A stretch of DNA of 64,000 nt from CAIVAT01 sp964473485 (GTDB lineage: Bacteria; Bacteroidota; Bacteroidia; Bacteroidales; FEN-979), in assembly GCA_964473485.1 (NCBI GenBank), contig CAYYPH010000004.1, positions 106,428-170,427 on the forward strand, in the 5' to 3' direction. How positions within the stretch are numbered: the first letter of the stretch is position 1; each line of letters opens with the position of its first letter. This document shows, piece by piece, positions 43,399 to 51,658 of this stretch. The notes beneath the pieces are model-generated. The model was not told the origin of the DNA. It made no database searches and was given only the letters and a program-made list of their open reading frames with translations. A program made the translations under genes and the position numbers.

Positions 43399-45087
43399 TC
43401 AATCGACAAACTGCCGTGCATAATATTTGGCAGTAAGTTTTTCGCCGGTCGCCTTTTCAATCATATCATTCCAGTACCATTTATTACCTGGCAAAAAGAC
43501 CTTTTCTTTCAAATAGTTACCTATCTCCTGGTTGCCGGCGAAACTCTGGAATTTATAATCTTCTGATTTTATGACGTTTCCGACAATGTAGTAAAATAGT
43601 TGTGAAGCAAGCAATTCGCCCAGCAGGTAGTTGTGGTAGTAACATGGATAGGTAGCGATGTGAATCTTGGTGGCCCAGTCGGGTTCATTGCGGCCTTCGG
43701 GACGTTTCATCATCTGGTACTTTTCAACGAGATCCCACCATAATTTGTTGAGATCCTGTTCCGGGTTTTTATACATCTCCTTCTCGAACCGGTACATCAC
43801 CTGTGCCCAGCGGCTGAAAACCAGTTGCTCAAGACGAAGGGTTTTGAAACACGGCTCTGCAATCTTCATCTTCTCCTCCTCGCTGATCCCGACAACGTCT
43901 TTCAACCATTGAGGATTGGATGAAAACCGGCCAAATATCATCGCAATAGCCTCGGTGGTGAAGGTATGGGCAGGATCACGCAGGATAAAAGGAAGCCCTG
44001 TATCGATGTTTTTATCATAAACGGCATGACCGAATTCGTGCAACATGGTGTTCATCCAGTATGAATTGGGTTTGATGTTGCAAAGAACCCTGACATCGCC
44101 GGCGTTGTCGATATCGGTGCAGAAGGCATGCTGATTTTTTCCCGGCTTTTCGTATAAATCGCTGTTTTTTAGCATGTCGTCGATCGGAAGGCCCATTCCG
44201 GCATAGAACGCAGAGGTAAGCGTCTCAAGATTCTTTTCTTTGTAATACTGGTCAAGATTAACTTCGTAGATCTTAGGCGCCTCCTGGAAAAAACGGTTCT
44301 GATAATTCCATGGCATGAGTTCATCCTTGCCCTTCAGGTCGTAGTATTTGACAAAATAATCGTCAATATCTCCCTTCACCTTCGCAAAAGCGTTTTTGGT
44401 CAGGCTATCGAGTTCGTCAAACAATTTACTTACCTCCTTCGGATCCTGGTCGCTGAGCGTCAGGCTCATTTCGTGATAGTTCTTGAATCCCAGGTCTTTG
44501 GCGATCTCGTTACGCAGCTTGACCAGTTTCTTTACATCTTCAGCCACAAGAGAACCAATCATTTTCTGCGCCTCCCAAACCTGTCGCTGGTATTTTACAT
44601 CCTTTGATGTATGCAGAATCTCCTCCACATCATTATCCGACAGGGTTTTGCCATTGACCACCGTACGGAAATTCCCGTATTTCTGCTCGATGGCCGTCCC
44701 CATCCTGACCATTTCATTGAGCTTTGCGGTATCGGCTTTGGCCATCAGGAACGACCGGTAGAGCACATCGAGTTGCCTTAACAGCAGGCTATCGGTGATC
44801 ATTCCCGACACTTTGATCTCTTCGAGCTTTTTCAGTTTTTCTTTGTCGGCATAGAGCGCCATCATCTGCAGGTTGAACTCCTCTGCCTTTTTGAAATCCT
44901 CGGGCTTGCCGGTGATGGCTGCCTGCCAGGATGCCAGGGTTGTTTGTTTGTAAAGTGGAATCAGCACCGAATCGTGCTTGTGAATAAAATCAGTCAGCTC
45001 TTTTTTCATCATTTCCTGTTTTGAAGCGCACCCGGAAACAAACCAGGCTGCAATGAGCGTTAACAAAAGGTTCGTGATTGTTTTCAT
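43399..45087 (-). CDS. ACE-like (M2 family) zinc metallopeptidase lipoprotein
   Basis: This 562-residue lipoprotein (MKTITNLLLTLIAAWFVSGC) has the zinc-binding HExxH at 350-354 (MLHEFGHAVYD) and the third ligand probably E379 (TTEAIAMIFGRFS). The all-helical sequence, the early SWQAAITGKPEDFKKAEE segment and the spacing of the third ligand point to peptidase family M2 (angiotensin-converting-enzyme-like dipeptidyl carboxypeptidases); family M3 is the alternative. It would sit in the outer membrane or face the periplasm and trim peptides. The intergenic repeat between it and cysS lies upstream of its start. Confidence 0.82.
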   Translation of the reverse strand: MKTITNLLLTLIAAWFVSGCASKQEMMKKELTDFIHKHDSVLIPLYKQTTLASWQAAITGKPEDFKKAEEFNLQMMALYADKEKLKKLEEIKVSGMITDSLLLRQLDVLYRSFLMAKADTAKLNEMVRMGTAIEQKYGNFRTVVNGKTLSDNDVEEILHTSKDVKYQRQVWEAQKMIGSLVAEDVKKLVKLRNEIAKDLGFKNYHEMSLTLSDQDPKEVSKLFDELDSLTKNAFAKVKGDIDDYFVKYYDLKGKDELMPWNYQNRFFQEAPKIYEVNLDQYYKEKNLETLTSAFYAGMGLPIDDMLKNSDLYEKPGKNQHAFCTDIDNAGDVRVLCNIKPNSYWMNTMLHEFGHAVYDKNIDTGLPFILRDPAHTFTTEAIAMIFGRFSSNPQWLKDVVGISEEEKMKIAEPCFKTLRLEQLVFSRWAQVMYRFEKEMYKNPEQDLNKLWWDLVEKYQMMKRPEGRNEPDWATKIHIATYPCYYHNYLLGELLASQLFYYIVGNVIKSEDYKFQSFAGNQEIGNYLKEKVFLPGNKWYWNDMIEKATGEKLTAKYYARQFVD

Positions 45088-45102
45088 GGATACGTTATAT
45101 AA

Positions 45103-45195
45103 GTAATTAGATGTTAGCGATTAGAGATTAGATATTAGCGATTAGGGTCGGAATATTCACTCATTCACTCATTCACTCATTTACTCAATTCCCAA
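45103..45195 (+). repeat. Composite intergenic low-complexity element
   Basis: On the + strand GATTAGAGATTAGATATTAG-type repeats (45107-45146) are followed by (ATTCACTC)n (45156-45187). It overlaps the cysS stop codon, which comes from the last block. Polarity is the same as in the copies at 17092 and 18338. Confidence 0.78.
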
Positions 45196-46762
45196 TGTAC
45201 CAGGTCGATCCCTCCTTCCCGTCCTTTACCGTGATGTGTAACTCCTGAAGCGCATCCCTGATCTGGTCTGAGGTGCCCCAATCCTTGTTGGTCCTGGATT
45301 TTTGCCTGATGGCAAGAATAAGTTCCATCAACCCGTCAACCACCTTATGCTGATCCCCTTCCTTCTCAGATTTCATTCCGAGGATATCAAAAAAGAAGAG
45401 ATCGAAAATCTCTTTCAGGATCTGCAACTCATCAGGTGATGTGTTTTCCAGTTTATCGTTCACCGAGTTAATGATGCGCACGGCTTCAAAAAGGCTCGCG
45501 ATCACGACGGGACTGTTGAAGTCGTCGTTCATGGCGGCATAACAGGCTGAACGGAGGTCAGCAGCAGAGGACCCGGAGGCTTTCGATACAAGCGCATCCT
45601 TTACGTCTTCCTGATTTGACGGATCGCGGATGTCTGATTCCTGCCGGCTACCTCCTTTTAACTCCCCGGCAGCATTGGCCGGTTTGAATGCTGTTTCGAG
45701 AAGCCTGCAAAGCGTTTCATATCCCGCCGCCAGTTTCTTCAGCCCCTTGTCGGCTGCCTGCAATGCTTCGTTCGAGAAATCAAGTGTACTGCGATAGTGC
45801 GCCTGGAGAATGAAGAACCGGATGGTCATGGGGCTGTACGCCTGGTGCAGGGCCTGGTGATTCCCGGTGAAAAACTCATCGAGCGTGATGAAATTTCCCA
45901 GCGATTTCCCCATTTTCTGCCCGTTGATCGTGATCATGTTGTTGTGCAGCCAATACTTCACCGATTCATGGCCAAGTGCTGCCTGGCACTGTGCAATTTC
46001 CGATTCATGGTGCGGGAAAAGAAGATCCATTCCGCCACCGTGAATGTCGAAACATTCACCCAGGTATTTCACGCCCATCACCGAACATTCGAGGTGCCAT
46101 CCCGGGAATCCGTCGCTCCAGGGTGAAGGCCACCGCATAATGTGCTCTGGCTGCGCCTTTTTCCAAAGGGCGAAATCGGCGGGGTTCCGCTTTTCATCCT
46201 GCCCTTCAAGCGCCCGTGTATTCGTCATCAGGTCTTCGAGTACCCGTCCTGACAATTTCCCGTATTCGTATGATTTGCTGTATTTATCCACGTCGAAATA
46301 GACCGATCCGTTCACTTCGTAGGCATACCCGGCACTCAGAATTTGTTGAACCATCGCGATCTGCTCCATGATATGACCAGATGCCCGGGGTTCGATCGAC
46401 GGTCGCCTGACATTCAACGCATCCATGAAAATAAAGTAACGGTCAGCGTAATACTGTGCAACCTCCATGGGCTCTATCTGTTCCACCCTTGCCTTTTTGG
46501 CAATCTTGTCCTCACCCTCATCGCGATCGGCCTCCAGGTGCCCGACGTCGGTAATATTACGCACATACCGGACCTTATAACCCAGCTGAAGCAAATACCT
46601 GAAAACCAGGTCGAAAGTAATGGCAGACCGCGCGTGGCCAAGGTGAGGATCTCCGTAAACAGTCGGACCGCAAACATATATGCCGGCAAAAGGCGGGTTC
46701 AGCGGTTCGAAAAGTTCCTTTTTACGGGTTATTGTGTTGTACAGGTATAACTGGTTTTCCAT
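45185..46762 (-). CDS. cysS: Cysteinyl-tRNA synthetase
   Basis: This enzyme charges tRNA-Cys. From the ATG at 46762 the protein has 525 residues and begins MENQLYLYNTITRKKELFEP. An open frame to 46891 adds 43 residues, but these overlap the downstream end of the kinase gene and are not family-like. Zinc ligand C31 and the first signature HLGH (40-43 in GPTVYGDPHLGHARS) lie at the N-terminus, and KMGKS is at 283-287. The C-terminal third carries a hydrophilic stretch (GELKGGSRQESDIRD region) inside the helical anticodon-binding part. The stop lies in the repeat tract, so the end (STWYIGN) borders low-complexity DNA. Confidence 0.96.
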   Translation of the reverse strand: MENQLYLYNTITRKKELFEPLNPPFAGIYVCGPTVYGDPHLGHARSAITFDLVFRYLLQLGYKVRYVRNITDVGHLEADRDEGEDKIAKKARVEQIEPMEVAQYYADRYFIFMDALNVRRPSIEPRASGHIMEQIAMVQQILSAGYAYEVNGSVYFDVDKYSKSYEYGKLSGRVLEDLMTNTRALEGQDEKRNPADFALWKKAQPEHIMRWPSPWSDGFPGWHLECSVMGVKYLGECFDIHGGGMDLLFPHHESEIAQCQAALGHESVKYWLHNNMITINGQKMGKSLGNFITLDEFFTGNHQALHQAYSPMTIRFFILQAHYRSTLDFSNEALQAADKGLKKLAAGYETLCRLLETAFKPANAAGELKGGSRQESDIRDPSNQEDVKDALVSKASGSSAADLRSACYAAMNDDFNSPVVIASLFEAVRIINSVNDKLENTSPDELQILKEIFDLFFFDILGMKSEKEGDQHKVVDGLMELILAIRQKSRTNKDWGTSDQIRDALQELHITVKDGKEGSTWYIGN

Positions 46763-46799
46763 GGCTACAATATTCAAATTGCAAAATTTTGCTTTTTCT

Positions 46800-48761
46800 C
46801 TATTCCTTTTTTCCCGCCGGCAACCAAAAACAAAAGGTGCTTCCCTCCCCTTCCTTGCTTTCAACCCAGATCCGGCCTTCGTTCTTTTCAATGAACTCTT
46901 TACAGATCGTTAAACCCAGCCCGGTACCTTTTTCGTTTTCGGTGCCGGGCGTCTTTATCTTGGCATCGATTCTGAACAGTTTCTTAAGGTCATCCGTCGG
47001 GATCCCGACGCCTGTGTCAGCAACACATACAACCACACCTCCGGAGGATTCTTGGGCGGAAACGGTAACATCTCCTCCCCGGTGAACATATTTGATGGCG
47101 TTCGAAAGCAGATTGCGGACCACGACATCGACCATCCCCGGATCGGCATAAACAGTGCATTCCTTACAAACTGTCGATTCCATTGAAATCCCCTTTTTTT
47201 CGGCCATTGGCTCAAGCAATGCGATGTTTTTATCGATAACGCTTCCCAATTCAAATACATCCGCCTTTACCTCGATGCGATCGGTTTGGGTGCGCGTCCA
47301 TTCCAGCAGGTTTTCAATCAGTTTGTAAAGGCTCCCGGCCGAATCGCTGACGATCCTGATCATCTCCTCACGCTCCTCATCGGGGATTTTCCGGTGCGAT
47401 TGCAACAGGATCTCTGAAAATGCCAGCAGGGCGTGAAAAGGGCTCCTCAGGTCGTGGGCAATGATGGAAAAAAACATATTCTTCGCCGCGTTGGCTTCGG
47501 CCAGTTGCTGCTCCTTCTTGCTTAACACCTCGAACGCAACCTCCAGGTTGTCTTTTCCTCTGGTGATTGTTTCATTTCGCTTTTCAAGCTCCCGGTTGAT
47601 CAGTCTTCGCCGCTTGAGATTCCGCAGAAGCAGGATGATGATAAAAAATACCAGAACCGTAACAAGCGTCGCAATGATGACCGTAACCCGGTATTGCTTT
47701 TTAAGGAGTTGATGCTCCTGATCCTTACGGTTCAACTCAAACTGCTGGGTTAACTCTGAAATCTGTCTCTCTTTCCGGATATTATAAATACTGTCATTTA
47801 ATTGCTGATATTTGGTAATATACTGAAATGCTTCACGGAATTTGTTCTGCCGGGCGTAATGATCACTCAATTTTTTGTATAGGGTAACCCGTTCGTGGTT
47901 GAGTTGATATCTGCGCGTCAGTGAATCTGTTAATGCGAGAAAATGAAAGGAGCTGTCATACCCTCCCAGATACTGGTAGGCATCGGCAATATTCAGCGCA
48001 GCAATTACCGTTTGTCTTGGATCACCGGCATCCTTGCAACCTTGATAATTGATCAGGAAAAAGTCAAGCGCCCGCCGGTATTCCTTTTTGGCCATAAAAA
48101 GAATTGCCAGATCATGGCTGATGTAGTTTTCAGCAAACCTGTTGTTGGTTTTCGTGGCCAGGTCGAGGGCTTCAAGATGAAGCCTCCTTGATGCCACCGT
48201 ATCGCCCGAATAATAGCATACATTGGCCTTTTCATTCAAAGCGGCAATCAGTCTTGAAGTATCTTTGGTCAATCCGGTCCAGTGAATGGCTTCGTCAAGA
48301 AAGCGGGAAGCAGTAATGTATTTACCAAGAAACCGGTAGTTGAAACCAAGCAGTGTACAGGCTAATCCCTGAGCGACCGTATCATCGAGTTTAACCGCCA
48401 GTTGCAGGGCATTGAGCAACAGTGGGGTTGACTCCTGATATGCCGCATTTTCAAAGAGTAACATCCTTGATAATTTCAGCATGATCGTCAACTGCCTGTT
48501 CATCAGCGAAGTGTCATTGCCGACACCATTTCCAAGGTATTCGAGCGCTTCGCGGTAAATCTTTTCAGTCTGCCTGCTCTCATAACGCTGTTTATACCAT
48601 TCAGCCAGCGCGATCATCGCGTCGATCCTTCTGGTTCCGGACGATTCGCTGGCGACTTTTTTAAGGCTGTCGGGATTGATCCCGGCAAAAACAGCAACGG
48701 AAAACAAAAAAAATGGCAGTAAAAAAAGCCTGATCACTGGGTAGGAAATATGGTCATCCAA
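46800..48761 (-). CDS. TPR sensor histidine kinase
   Basis: This sensor kinase of up to 653 residues has a signal peptide (about 9-26), five or six degenerate TPR-type repeats in the periplasm (about 45-325), a membrane helix (358-380), a coiled linker and HisKA/HATPase. H436 in IIAHDLRSPFHALL is the predicted phosphorylation site; NAIKYVHRGG, DTGVGIP and GTGLGLTICKEF are the N, G1 and G2 motifs. Its kinase core differs from that of the 1727-11933 array, so it is a separate lineage. No ATG fits: the frame begins at TTG 48761, which overlaps a -7 promoter match, so GTG at 48737 (residue 9) is a reasonable alternative start. Confidence 0.88.
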   Translation of the reverse strand: MDDHISYPVIRLFLLPFFLFSVAVFAGINPDSLKKVASESSGTRRIDAMIALAEWYKQRYESRQTEKIYREALEYLGNGVGNDTSLMNRQLTIMLKLSRMLLFENAAYQESTPLLLNALQLAVKLDDTVAQGLACTLLGFNYRFLGKYITASRFLDEAIHWTGLTKDTSRLIAALNEKANVCYYSGDTVASRRLHLEALDLATKTNNRFAENYISHDLAILFMAKKEYRRALDFFLINYQGCKDAGDPRQTVIAALNIADAYQYLGGYDSSFHFLALTDSLTRRYQLNHERVTLYKKLSDHYARQNKFREAFQYITKYQQLNDSIYNIRKERQISELTQQFELNRKDQEHQLLKKQYRVTVIIATLVTVLVFFIIILLLRNLKRRRLINRELEKRNETITRGKDNLEVAFEVLSKKEQQLAEANAAKNMFFSIIAHDLRSPFHALLAFSEILLQSHRKIPDEEREEMIRIVSDSAGSLYKLIENLLEWTRTQTDRIEVKADVFELGSVIDKNIALLEPMAEKKGISMESTVCKECTVYADPGMVDVVVRNLLSNAIKYVHRGGDVTVSAQESSGGVVVCVADTGVGIPTDDLKKLFRIDAKIKTPGTENEKGTGLGLTICKEFIEKNEGRIWVESKEGEGSTFCFWLPAGKKE

Positions 48762-48766
48762 AAATA
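48759..48766 (-). promoter_or_regulatory. Possible -7 element of the TPR kinase gene
   Basis: TATTTTTG on the - strand matches TAnnTTTG but overlaps the TTG start of the longest frame. If it is used, translation must start downstream, for example at GTG 48737. Confidence 0.35.
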
Positions 48767-48878
48767 GTTAAAATTTCTTTTGTAATTTTATTCCTCTCAA
48801 AAGGTTGAATTCTCCGGGGCAGGCCTTTTGTCAACGGTTAAACACGGGCTTGAGAACACGGGTAATGATTTTAAAAAC

Positions 48879-50429
48879 ATGAGCAAATTCTACTTCTTCA
48901 GCGATCACCGGTTTTGGGTGGGATCTCTGGCCATGGTCAACGTTATTATTCACCTGGCATTTTTCGACACCCTTGGGTTTCACCGCGATGAATTGCTCTA
49001 TTTCTCCCTTGGGCAACATCTTTCGGCAGGGTACGCCTCGGTGCCTCCCTTCACCGGATTCATAGCCTGGATCGTGATCAATACAATGGGTTATTCGCTG
49101 TTCGCCGTCAGACTGATCCCTGCTTTGCTCAGCGGGGTTTACCTGTTACTCGGAGCTGGTATTGCCAGGGAACTGAAAGGCGGAAAGTATGCACAGGTTC
49201 TTACGGCAGCAGGGATCATGGTAACACCGCTCAACCTGCGCGGTTTCTACCTTTTCCAGCCGGTATGTTTCGATGTCTTTTTCTGGAGTCTTTTTCTATA
49301 TTTCCTCCTTCGATGGATCAACAGCCGTGAAAACCGCTACTTGATTTTCACCGGGATCACAGCCGGTGTGGCGTTGATGAACAAATACCTCATTATCCTG
49401 CTGATCGTGAGTGTCGTGATCACCTTCCTGTTTTCATCATACCGCAGCGTATTCCGGAATCGCTCCTTCTACCTTGCACTGTTCCTGTCCCTTCTGATCT
49501 TCCTGCCGAACATCATCTGGCAGGTGATTCATGATTTTCCTGTTTTGGTTCATATGCAGGCCCTGAACAACAATCAGCTGGTGCATGTGGACCGGGTGGC
49601 CTTCTTCACCGATCAGTTGTTCATGGGAACCATCGCATCGATCCTGATCCTTCCGGGAGTTGTTTTCGGCATCACCGGGAAAGACCGTAAACCTTACCTT
49701 CCACTGATGATCGCCTCCCTGATGGTCATCTTCCTCCTTGCCATCCTGCGCGGGAAAAGCTATTATACCGCCGGGCTGATCCCCTTCTGGGTGGCTTCAG
49801 GCGCTGTTTTCTGGGATAGGATCATCCACAAAAAAGCGGTCAAAGTCATCCTGGTTGTATTCATTGTCCTCCTTACAATCCCCATCTTTCCCATGGGAAT
49901 CCCGGTATTCAGACCCGAAAAGCTGAAGGAATATTTTGCCGGTGCCCAAAAAACCACAGGCATCGATATGATGCTTCGCTGGGAAAGCGGAAAAATTCAT
50001 CCACTGCCGCAGGATTACGCCGACATGCTTGGATGGGACGAGATCGCCGCGTTGACTTTCGAGGCATATCTTCAAGTCCCCGATCAAAATTCCTTGATGA
50101 TCTTTGCGGAGAACTATGGCGAAGCCGGTGCCATCATGGTGCTGGGAAAACAATTCGGATTACCGGAGCCGGCCTGTTTATCAGAAAGTTTCTATTACTG
50201 GTTCCCGCGAAATCCAAACCGGGAGATCACCTCCATGATTTATATCAACGAAGACGATATGGGAGACGATGTGAAGGAGGTTTTTGCCGACATCCGTGTT
50301 ATCGGCCAGGTAACAAATCCGCTGGCCCGTGAGTATGGCGCCAGGGTGAGCCTTTGTACCCATCCCCGGCGGAGTTTCAACCAGTTCCTCCAGGAACGGA
50401 TCCCGATGGTAAAAACTCCCTTTGAATAA
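48879..50429 (+). CDS. Glycosyltransferase, GT39/ArnT-like membrane family
   Basis: This 516-residue integral membrane protein has about ten to twelve helices and a C-terminal soluble part. The acidic motif in the first periplasmic loop, FHRDELLYFSLGQHLSAGYA, and the following VPPFTGFIAW match the GT39/PMT-like dolichyl- or polyprenyl-phosphate-sugar transferases. It would move a sugar from a lipid carrier to a target on the outer face of the inner membrane. The ATG at 48879 (MSKFYFFSDHRFW) is chosen over a TTG at 48828. No other cell-envelope gene adjoins it, so the acceptor is unknown. Confidence 0.85.
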   Translation: MSKFYFFSDHRFWVGSLAMVNVIIHLAFFDTLGFHRDELLYFSLGQHLSAGYASVPPFTGFIAWIVINTMGYSLFAVRLIPALLSGVYLLLGAGIARELKGGKYAQVLTAAGIMVTPLNLRGFYLFQPVCFDVFFWSLFLYFLLRWINSRENRYLIFTGITAGVALMNKYLIILLIVSVVITFLFSSYRSVFRNRSFYLALFLSLLIFLPNIIWQVIHDFPVLVHMQALNNNQLVHVDRVAFFTDQLFMGTIASILILPGVVFGITGKDRKPYLPLMIASLMVIFLLAILRGKSYYTAGLIPFWVASGAVFWDRIIHKKAVKVILVVFIVLLTIPIFPMGIPVFRPEKLKEYFAGAQKTTGIDMMLRWESGKIHPLPQDYADMLGWDEIAALTFEAYLQVPDQNSLMIFAENYGEAGAIMVLGKQFGLPEPACLSESFYYWFPRNPNREITSMIYINEDDMGDDVKEVFADIRVIGQVTNPLAREYGARVSLCTHPRRSFNQFLQERIPMVKTPFE

Positions 50430-50541
50430 TCTATCCATGGTCCATCCCCCCCATAATTCCGGCAATCCTGTTTTGAAGTATCAAGGCCTGCATCGTCACC
50501 GGTACTGGTTTTTTCTGGCAGTACTGGTCGGTTCATGCAGG

Positions 50542-50571
50542 TTGAAAATTCTAAAAAATATACTAATTTTG
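50542..50571 (+). promoter_or_regulatory. Promoter of the LytTR regulator gene
   Basis: TTG (50542-50544) and TAATTTTG (50564-50571) are separated by 19 nt, a full consensus match. The start codon is 34 nt downstream. Confidence 0.6.
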
Positions 50572-50605
50572 GTATCACATTGATCAAACAACCTGAATAC
50601 CAGCA

Positions 50606-51448
50606 ATGAATGTAACACCGAATCCGTTGATTGCTGAACTTACCAAGATGCTTGGGCTCTTTCTGAGCATCAGTTTCGGCGTGTTCATTTTCATTCTTTT
50701 CTTTCAACCTTTTCCCCTCGACCGGCTAAACAACAGCAACATCCTGGTATTCGTGACAGGATTGGCGGCCATCGTCCTTTTTTTCCTGGCCCTGGTCCGG
50801 GTCATCATCCCCGTATTCCTGAATTGGCAAAAAAAAACAGACCCCGGACCTGCAATGCCCGCTTATTTAAGCAGTTTCCTGATCCTTACCCTCACTTCGA
50901 TCGCATTTCCGTTTTATCTGCATTATGTCGGATCCGTGACCATTACCTTCCTGATCATGTTCAAAGTCGTGATCCTTTGCAGCGCACCCGCAGTAGCCTT
51001 ATGGCTGTACGACAGAATTACCGATCTTAATCACCAGATTGGCTCACTGATCATTGAAAAAAAGATCATTCAGAAAAAAATCGAAAAGTATGAAGAGGAT
51101 TTCCTGAACAAACCGGTTGAGTTCATTTCAGAAACCAGCTCCGAGAAGCTTACACTTACACTTGCAGATGTCGTACTGATTAAATCGGCCGACAACTACG
51201 TGGAGATCATCTTTCAGGAAGACAACCATCTAAAGAAAAAACTGATCCGGAACACCCTTAAAAACGTTGAGAACCAGATCAGGGTCTATTCCAACTTCAT
51301 ACGCTGCCACCGTACCTGCATCGTCAATACCCACCATGTCGAAAAACTTGAAAAAAGCTATCATAACCACTGGATCACAGTCAAAGGATTGGAAGAACCG
51401 ATCCCGGTGTCGCGGCAATACCTGCTGAAGCTGAAAGAGACCGTTTAA
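50606..51448 (+). CDS. Membrane-bound LytTR-domain transcription regulator
   Basis: This 280-residue protein joins four N-terminal membrane helices (about 15-35, 45-70, 87-105, 110-132) through a charged coiled linker (about 145-170) to a LytTR DNA-binding domain (about 180-280). In the latter, LTLADVVLIKSADNYVEIIF, SNFIRCHRTCIVNTHHVEKL and IPVSRQYLLKLKETV follow the LytTR consensus. There is no receiver domain, so the membrane part or a partner provides the input. The target genes are unknown; self-regulation and the glycosyltransferase upstream are possible. Confidence 0.9.
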   Translation: MNVTPNPLIAELTKMLGLFLSISFGVFIFILFFQPFPLDRLNNSNILVFVTGLAAIVLFFLALVRVIIPVFLNWQKKTDPGPAMPAYLSSFLILTLTSIAFPFYLHYVGSVTITFLIMFKVVILCSAPAVALWLYDRITDLNHQIGSLIIEKKIIQKKIEKYEEDFLNKPVEFISETSSEKLTLTLADVVLIKSADNYVEIIFQEDNHLKKKLIRNTLKNVENQIRVYSNFIRCHRTCIVNTHHVEKLEKSYHNHWITVKGLEEPIPVSRQYLLKLKETV

Positions 51449-51566
51449 GGGACCAGTGACCAATGCCATTCACCCCATTTTTCTGATACCTGCCCCTGCA
51501 AAGCCGGTTTTACCACATTTAAAATACAGCTAATCCCTTTCCCGGACAAGCTTTGAATCCCGGTTA

Positions 51567-51574
51567 TAACTTTG
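51567..51574 (+). promoter_or_regulatory. Likely -7 element of the radical SAM gene
   Basis: TAACTTTG fits TAnnTTTG and lies about 85 nt before the chosen start codon. It overlaps the TTG at 51572 that would start the longest frame, which supports the downstream start at 51659. Confidence 0.4.
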
Positions 51575-51658
51575 TTGTATGGTCACTGTGATGCAATGGT
51601 CCAGGCAGGTTGTTCAAGGATCATTATGTCAAACCAAAAAACAAGATTTTTCCTGATT

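Noticed and set aside
46763..46891. A 43-residue N-terminal extension of CysS
   Set aside because: It overlaps the end of the neighbouring kinase gene and is not found in the family; the ATG at 46762 gives the normal N-terminus.
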